Shown piece after piece: positions 6,505 through 9,637 of a DNA stretch of 9,637 bases. The notes beneath the pieces are model-generated. The model searched no databases, was not told the DNA's origin, and saw only the letters and a list, made by a program, of their open reading frames with translations. The stretch is from positions 1-9,637 of the forward strand of contig JAGXHH010000193.1 in the NCBI GenBank assembly GCA_024636355.1, written 5' to 3'. A program made the position numbers and the translations under genes. This DNA is from Desulfobacteraceae bacterium (GTDB lineage Bacteria; Desulfobacterota; Desulfobacteria; Desulfobacterales; Desulfosalsimonadaceae). Position 1 is the first letter of the stretch, and each line of letters begins with the position of its first letter.

Positions 6505-7286
6505 ACGATCAAATCATTACCGTCGGCATCGACATCGGATCGATTACCGCCAAAGCCGCCGTGTTAAACGGCGGCAGCATCATCGGTTCCCGGGTGCAGT
6601 TTACCGGTTACAATGCGAAGAAAGCGGGACGCGATGTGTTAGACGCCCTCCTTGCCGATCTCGGCATCGAAGCCGACCGGATCACCGCCATCGTTTCCAC
6701 GGGCTACGGGCGCAACAACATTGATTTCGCAGACAAAGCGGTTACTGAAATCACCTGCCACGGGGCCGGCGCCCATTTCGTCAATCCGGAAATCCGCTTT
6801 GTCATTGATGTGGGCGGCCAGGACAGCAAGGTGATCCGGCTGGACGAAAACGGTAAGGTGACGGATTTCGCCATGAACGACAAGTGCGCGGCCGGCACCG
6901 GCCGGTTCCTGGAGGTCATGGCCCGGGCCCTGGAAGTCGATCTCGACGAATTCGGCAGCCTCTATGCCCGATCGGATCACCCGGCCCGAATCAGCAGCAT
7001 CTGCACGGTGTTTGCCGAGTCGGAGGTGATATCACTGATTTCCAAGGGGGAAAGCCGGGAGAACATCGTGGCCGGCATCCAGGAATCGGTGGCCTCCCGG
7101 ATTTCGGCAATGGCCCGCCGGGTCGGGGTAGCGCCTCCGGTGATGATGACCGGGGGCGTGGCCAAAAACATCGGGGCGGTGGAAGCCCTGAGAAAAAAGC
7201 TCGAAACCGATATCGAAGTGTCTGAATACGCCCAGGTCAACGGCGCCATCGGGGCGGCGATACTGGCGCGGCGTTTAGTTATGTAA
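6501..7286 (+). CDS. ATP-dependent dehydratase activator (HgdC-like, ASKHA ATPase)
   Basis: This 261-residue protein has the size of HgdC, the homodimeric [4Fe-4S] ATPase that injects an electron into the dehydratase at the cost of ATP (archerase). Nucleotide-binding motifs of the acetate kinase/Hsp70/actin fold are DIGSITAKA (11-19), STGYGRN (66-72), GGQDSK (105-110) and TGGVAKN (217-223). Cysteines 129 (NDKCAAGTG) and 168 (SSICTVFAESE) are 39 residues apart, the same spacing as the ligands C127 and C166 of Acidaminococcus fermentans HgdC; two per monomer would hold one cluster at the dimer interface. There is one activator gene and no BcrA/BcrD pair, which favours a homodimeric dehydratase-type activator. 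The GTG start overlaps the preceding stop by four bases, and GGAG lies about 11 bases upstream. The reductant, normally ferredoxin or flavodoxin, is not encoded here. Confidence 0.95.
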   Translation: MNDQIITVGIDIGSITAKAAVLNGGSIIGSRVQFTGYNAKKAGRDVLDALLADLGIEADRITAIVSTGYGRNNIDFADKAVTEITCHGAGAHFVNPEIRFVIDVGGQDSKVIRLDENGKVTDFAMNDKCAAGTGRFLEVMARALEVDLDEFGSLYARSDHPARISSICTVFAESEVISLISKGESRENIVAGIQESVASRISAMARRVGVAPPVMMTGGVAKNIGAVEALRKKLETDIEVSEYAQVNGAIGAAILARRLVM

Positions 7287-7305
7287 TAGAAAACGGAGAA
7301 TGTTT

Positions 7306-7402
7306 ATATACATGAAGAACATGCAGATCCATGAAGGTTTTAATTCAAAAACAGCATTTCCTTCATGGATCTTCATGGTTTTCTTCATGGAGCTTCATGT
7401 TC
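7306..7402. repeat. CATGAAG/CTTCATG inverted repeat cluster
   Basis: Two CATGAAG units (7311, 7330) face four CTTCATG units (7361, 7371, 7383, 7393). AGATCCATGAAGG (7325-7337) and CCTTCATGGATCT (7360-7372) form a perfect 13-base-pair stem around a 22-base loop, so the transcript downstream of the activator gene can fold into a stable hairpin. There is no T tract behind it, so it is not a classical terminator; it could stabilise the upstream mRNA or be a small mobile-type repeat. The sequence is shared with 1172-1200 and 2630-2659. Confidence 0.8.
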
Positions 7403-7560
7403 TATACACAGTGAGACCTTGATACCAGGTTCCATTAATGACCATGAGTAAGAACGTGGGAAGGAGCTTTTTTTCGTAACTTGAGATTAGAGCGAGATTA
7501 AGATTAAGAGCAAGAGCAAGAAAATATTTCCTGCATTTCACTCAGTAAAGGAGAAGGGCA
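7403..7560 (+). other. Spacer before HdrD-like gene with simple repeats
   Basis: No gene is supported here. GAGATTA occurs at 7483 and 7494, followed by GATTAA and GAGCAA doublets up to 7520. AAAGGAG at 7547-7553, seven bases before the ATG at 7561, is the ribosome site of the next gene. The 274-base distance from the activator stop leaves room for a separate promoter, but I could not identify one. Confidence 0.6.
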
Positions 7561-8583
7561 ATGGCAACCGTCAGGTTCGATCCGGAAGTATGTAGCGGCT
7601 GTGAAACAATCGACTGCCTGATGAAATGTCAGTACATTAATTTCCGGGATGTTGCGGATGCCCGAAGCGAGCGGGAAAAGATCAACTCGAGCGGGCAGAG
7701 CCGGGTGCTCGAAGAATGCCTGACCTGTTATGCCTGCCAGGAATACTGCCCTTACGATAACAATCCCTTTTACCATCTCGTCGACCGCCAGGAGGCGCTT
7801 GGAATCCTGCCCGCCCCGACTCCCATTGTAAAAGAACAACTGAAAATGATGGCCCCGAAAGGCCGGATTACAAAGCAGCAGGTGACCTCGCCGGTCGTCG
7901 ACATGTGCGCGTTTCCGATGCTTACGGGGTGCATCCGTGGAACGCTTTTTGAAGGCGCATCGGTCGTTGTCGGCACCGACATTTTCTGCAACATCATGTG
8001 GCTCCATTTCGCCAGAAATTCCGTGATCCGTGAACGGGTGCCGGAGGTGATCGACCGGATAATGTATTATTATCTGTCGGATTCCGGCATATCCGAGCTG
8101 ATCTGCTTCCACGACGAATGCTATGGGACGTATACGAGTGTGGCCGATGCCTACGGCATCGAGGTTCCCTTCAAACCGGTGCACCTGTTCGATTACATCA
8201 ACGGCCGGCTTGATATACTGGCAGACCGGATCAAACCCCTTGACGTCAAGATTGCCTACCAGCGCCCCTGCTCTAATCGGCTGATCCCTCAGACCGATTC
8301 TGTTCTGGATGAAATTTTCAAAAAGATCGGCGTGGAGCGGGCCGACCGGACCTATGACCGGCAGAACGCGCTTTGCTGCGGCGGGGTGCCCCGGGCGCAG
8401 CAGCGCGATGATGAAGCCGACCGCCTCGTGGAGGACAATATCGCCGATATGGTCGATTCCGGGGCCAAATACTGCGTATTCAACTGCCCGTTCTGCATGG
8501 CGACCTTAGCCGAGGCGGTCCTCGAAAAAGGGCTGATGCCGATCCTGGTCAGTGACCTGGTCCAGATGGCGCTTGGGGAATAA
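7561..8583 (+). CDS. HdrD/GlpC-like Fe-S protein with CCG domain
   Basis: This 340-residue protein combines two ferredoxin-type clusters with cysteine-rich CCG domains. The first set is C11-x2-C14-x4-C19-x3-C23; the second is the classical C53-x2-C56-x2-C59-x3-C63-P. Near the C-terminus C237-x34-C272-C273-x35-C309-x2-C312 fits the CX31-39-CC-X35-36-CXXC pattern that holds the noncubane [4Fe-4S] cluster in HdrB. The earlier CCG repeat (C143, C182, C187) lacks the CC pair and looks degenerate. Relatives are HdrD, GlpC and the Fe-S partners of D-lactate or glycolate dehydrogenases, which carry electrons between an FAD enzyme and a quinone, disulfide or ferredoxin. No membrane segment is seen, so it is probably cytoplasmic. 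The GlcD-like gene directly behind it is its obvious partner. ATG 7561 is fixed by AAAGGAG seven bases upstream. The physiological electron partner is unknown. Confidence 0.88.
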   Translation: MATVRFDPEVCSGCETIDCLMKCQYINFRDVADARSEREKINSSGQSRVLEECLTCYACQEYCPYDNNPFYHLVDRQEALGILPAPTPIVKEQLKMMAPKGRITKQQVTSPVVDMCAFPMLTGCIRGTLFEGASVVVGTDIFCNIMWLHFARNSVIRERVPEVIDRIMYYYLSDSGISELICFHDECYGTYTSVADAYGIEVPFKPVHLFDYINGRLDILADRIKPLDVKIAYQRPCSNRLIPQTDSVLDEIFKKIGVERADRTYDRQNALCCGGVPRAQQRDDEADRLVEDNIADMVDSGAKYCVFNCPFCMATLAEAVLEKGLMPILVSDLVQMALGE

Positions 8584-8593
8584 ATAAAAAGAC

Positions 8594-8782
8594 GGTTCAA
8601 GGTTCAGGGTTCAAGGTTCAAGGTTAAAAACCTTAAAGCGGTTCTCAACATTAGTGGACTATGCCGGAATCTTGATGTTTTTCGTGCACGGCATTTAAAG
8701 ATGTTCTTTTCCGTAAAAACACACTCAATAGGGTGAATAGCGTCGCCCTTAACTTTGAACTTTGAACCTTGAACTTTGAGCC
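8594..8782. repeat. Mirror-image heptamer arrays flanking a 119-base core
   Basis: Five tandem 7-mers run from 8594 to 8628: GGTTCAA, GGTTCAG, GGTTCAA twice and GGTTAAA. Five units of the complementary motif run from 8748 to 8782: CTTAACT, TTGAACT, TTGAACC, TTGAACT and TTGAGCC. With G-U pairs the inner 21 bases of each arm form a continuous RNA stem. The core (8629-8747) has no supported gene and includes a 6-base inverted pair, ATGCCG (8661) and CGGCAT (8689). The unit fills the gap between the HdrD-like and FAD-oxidase genes and resembles a small non-autonomous repeat element. I see no target-site duplication at its edges. Confidence 0.85.
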
Positions 8783-8818
8783 CGCCTTTCAACCTTTTTT
8801 TACCGGAGTCGGATGCTT

Positions 8819-9637
8819 ATGGAAAAGCTGATCGGAAAACTGGCGGAAATTGTCGGACCGCGTTATGTCTCCGCCGAACCGGAAGAGCGGTTCCTTTATT
8901 CCATGGACCAGGGGACCATGCCGCCGTCGGCGCCCGATGTGGTGGTAATGCCCGCCAGTACGGAAGAAGTCCAGAAAATCATACGGCTTGCCAATTCAGT
9001 GCAGGTCCCGGTAGTCCCCATGGGCGGCGCCCTGGTCCTCTCAGGACTGACCCGGGCGCTCAAGGGCGGCATCATTGTCGACATGAAGCGGATGAACCGG
9101 ATTCTTTCGGTAAACCCCCAGAGCCGGTATACCGTGGTCGAAGCCGGGGTCTCCGAGGGTGGGCTGCAGGCGTATCTTAAAAAACATCATCCCCGGTTGA
9201 AGCACTCCATGCCGGATGCACCGCCGATCGCCACCATTGCCGGAAACATCAGCATTCATGGTTCGGGCCACCTGTCCGTGCTCGGCGGGTTCCACTCGGA
9301 TATGCTCACGGGGATGGAAGTGGTGCTCCCTACCGGGGAAATCGTACGCACCGGTTCGTGCAGCGTTTCTCCCGACTGGTTTGCCCGGGCGCCGTTGCCG
9401 GATCTCTCGGGGCTGTTTCTGGGGTGGGCCGGTACCACCGGGATTATTACCAAACTTGGAATCAAGCTTTTCCCCAATTACGCCCATAACGACCTGCTCA
9501 TATTCGTCTGCGAGGATGTTGAGCTGATGCCCGATATCCTGTCCCGCCTGACCGGCGCCCAGGTGGCCGAGGACATGACGCCCTGGATGACGCCCAAACC
9601 GGAGTGGGCCAGCGGATTTTTCCACACCAACATCGCC
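8819..9637 (+). CDS. FAD-linked oxidase, GlcD/D-LDH type, C-terminus beyond window
   Basis: The frame stays open to the last base (273 residues), covering the PCMH-type FAD-binding domain and the start of the C-terminal cap domain; full members have about 450-480 residues. Visible FAD-binding elements are PVVPMGGALVLSGLT (64-78), IATIAGNISIHGSG (137-150) and LFLGWAGTTGIITKLGIKLF (199-218). These correspond to the flavin pyrophosphate loop, the central GGN-type loop and the GTLGIIT box. The first loop reads GGALVLSG where relatives often have RGAGTSLSG, a mild deviation. The family oxidises D-lactate, glycolate, D-2-hydroxyglutarate and similar (R)-2-hydroxyacids. Together with the HdrD-like protein before it, this gene likely forms a two-component (R)-2-hydroxyacid dehydrogenase. 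GGAG (8805-8808) lies 10 bases before ATG 8819 and 4 before the alternative in-frame ATG 8813; I prefer 8819. The substrate-binding half is missing, so specificity cannot be judged. Confidence 0.9.
   Translation, partial: MEKLIGKLAEIVGPRYVSAEPEERFLYSMDQGTMPPSAPDVVVMPASTEEVQKIIRLANSVQVPVVPMGGALVLSGLTRALKGGIIVDMKRMNRILSVNPQSRYTVVEAGVSEGGLQAYLKKHHPRLKHSMPDAPPIATIAGNISIHGSGHLSVLGGFHSDMLTGMEVVLPTGEIVRTGSCSVSPDWFARAPLPDLSGLFLGWAGTTGIITKLGIKLFPNYAHNDLLIFVCEDVELMPDILSRLTGAQVAEDMTPWMTPKPEWASGFFHTNIA

Noticed and set aside
7504..8184. Minus-strand open frame of 226 codons opposite the HdrD-like gene
   Set aside because: It mirrors a gene with two complete ferredoxin motifs and a CCG motif on the plus strand, and it runs into the simple-repeat spacer; it is a shadow.
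8594..8782. Insertion sequence with a transposase
   Set aside because: The core between the inverted arrays is only 119 bases and encodes no protein, and no target duplication is seen; it is kept as a repeat element only.

Overview
The window looks like the end of a short-read assembled contig from an anaerobic bacterium. Its first 29 bases are a leftover Nextera transposase adapter, so genomic sequence starts at about base 30. The gene content is oxygen-sensitive iron-sulfur enzymes: a radical SAM protein, a U32 iron-sulfur protein, a 2-hydroxyacyl-CoA dehydratase-type complex with its ATP-driven activator, and an HdrD-like Fe-S protein. Together with the intergenic heptamer and CATGAAG repeats, this suggests a strict anaerobe. 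My best guess is a sulfate-reducing or syntrophic member of the Desulfobacterota, but that is inference and no marker gene is present.

Left part, bases 30-3619, minus strand. Reading in the direction of transcription from 3619 there is a small winged-helix/AT-hook-like protein (3619-3035), then directly behind it a short Mth938-domain protein (3028-2777) that ends in a strong intrinsic terminator. A repeat-rich spacer follows. Next come a U32-family protein of the TrhP/UbiU type (2488-1199) and a radical SAM protein (1119 to the contig edge).

Centre, 3620-4077. This is a divergent intergenic region. Next to the winged-helix gene is a very AT-rich stretch of about 140 bases. Closer to the plus-strand operon is a sigma70-like promoter (exact TTGACA, 17-base spacer).

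Right part, 4078-9637, plus strand. Five genes point the same way. Two dissimilar subunits of the 2-hydroxyacyl-CoA dehydratase/benzoyl-CoA reductase family (4078-5199 and 5263-6504) are followed by their single ASKHA-type ATPase activator (6501-7286, overlapping by four bases). Then comes an Fe-S protein with two ferredoxin-type clusters and a CCG domain (7561-8583). Last is an FAD-linked oxidase of the GlcD/D-lactate dehydrogenase type, cut by the window end. The first three genes can form a complete ATP-dependent ketyl-radical enzyme. The last two resemble the FAD plus HdrD-like pairs that oxidise or reduce (R)-2-hydroxyacids. A coherent but unproven reading is a pathway joining a 2-oxo/2-hydroxyacid redox step to dehydration of the CoA ester. 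No CoA transferase or ligase is visible, and the substrate cannot be read from sequence.

The spacers are full of small repeats: CATGAAG arrays, a 15-base tandem duplication, a 13-base tandem, and a striking mirror-image pair of five-unit heptamer arrays at 8594-8782.
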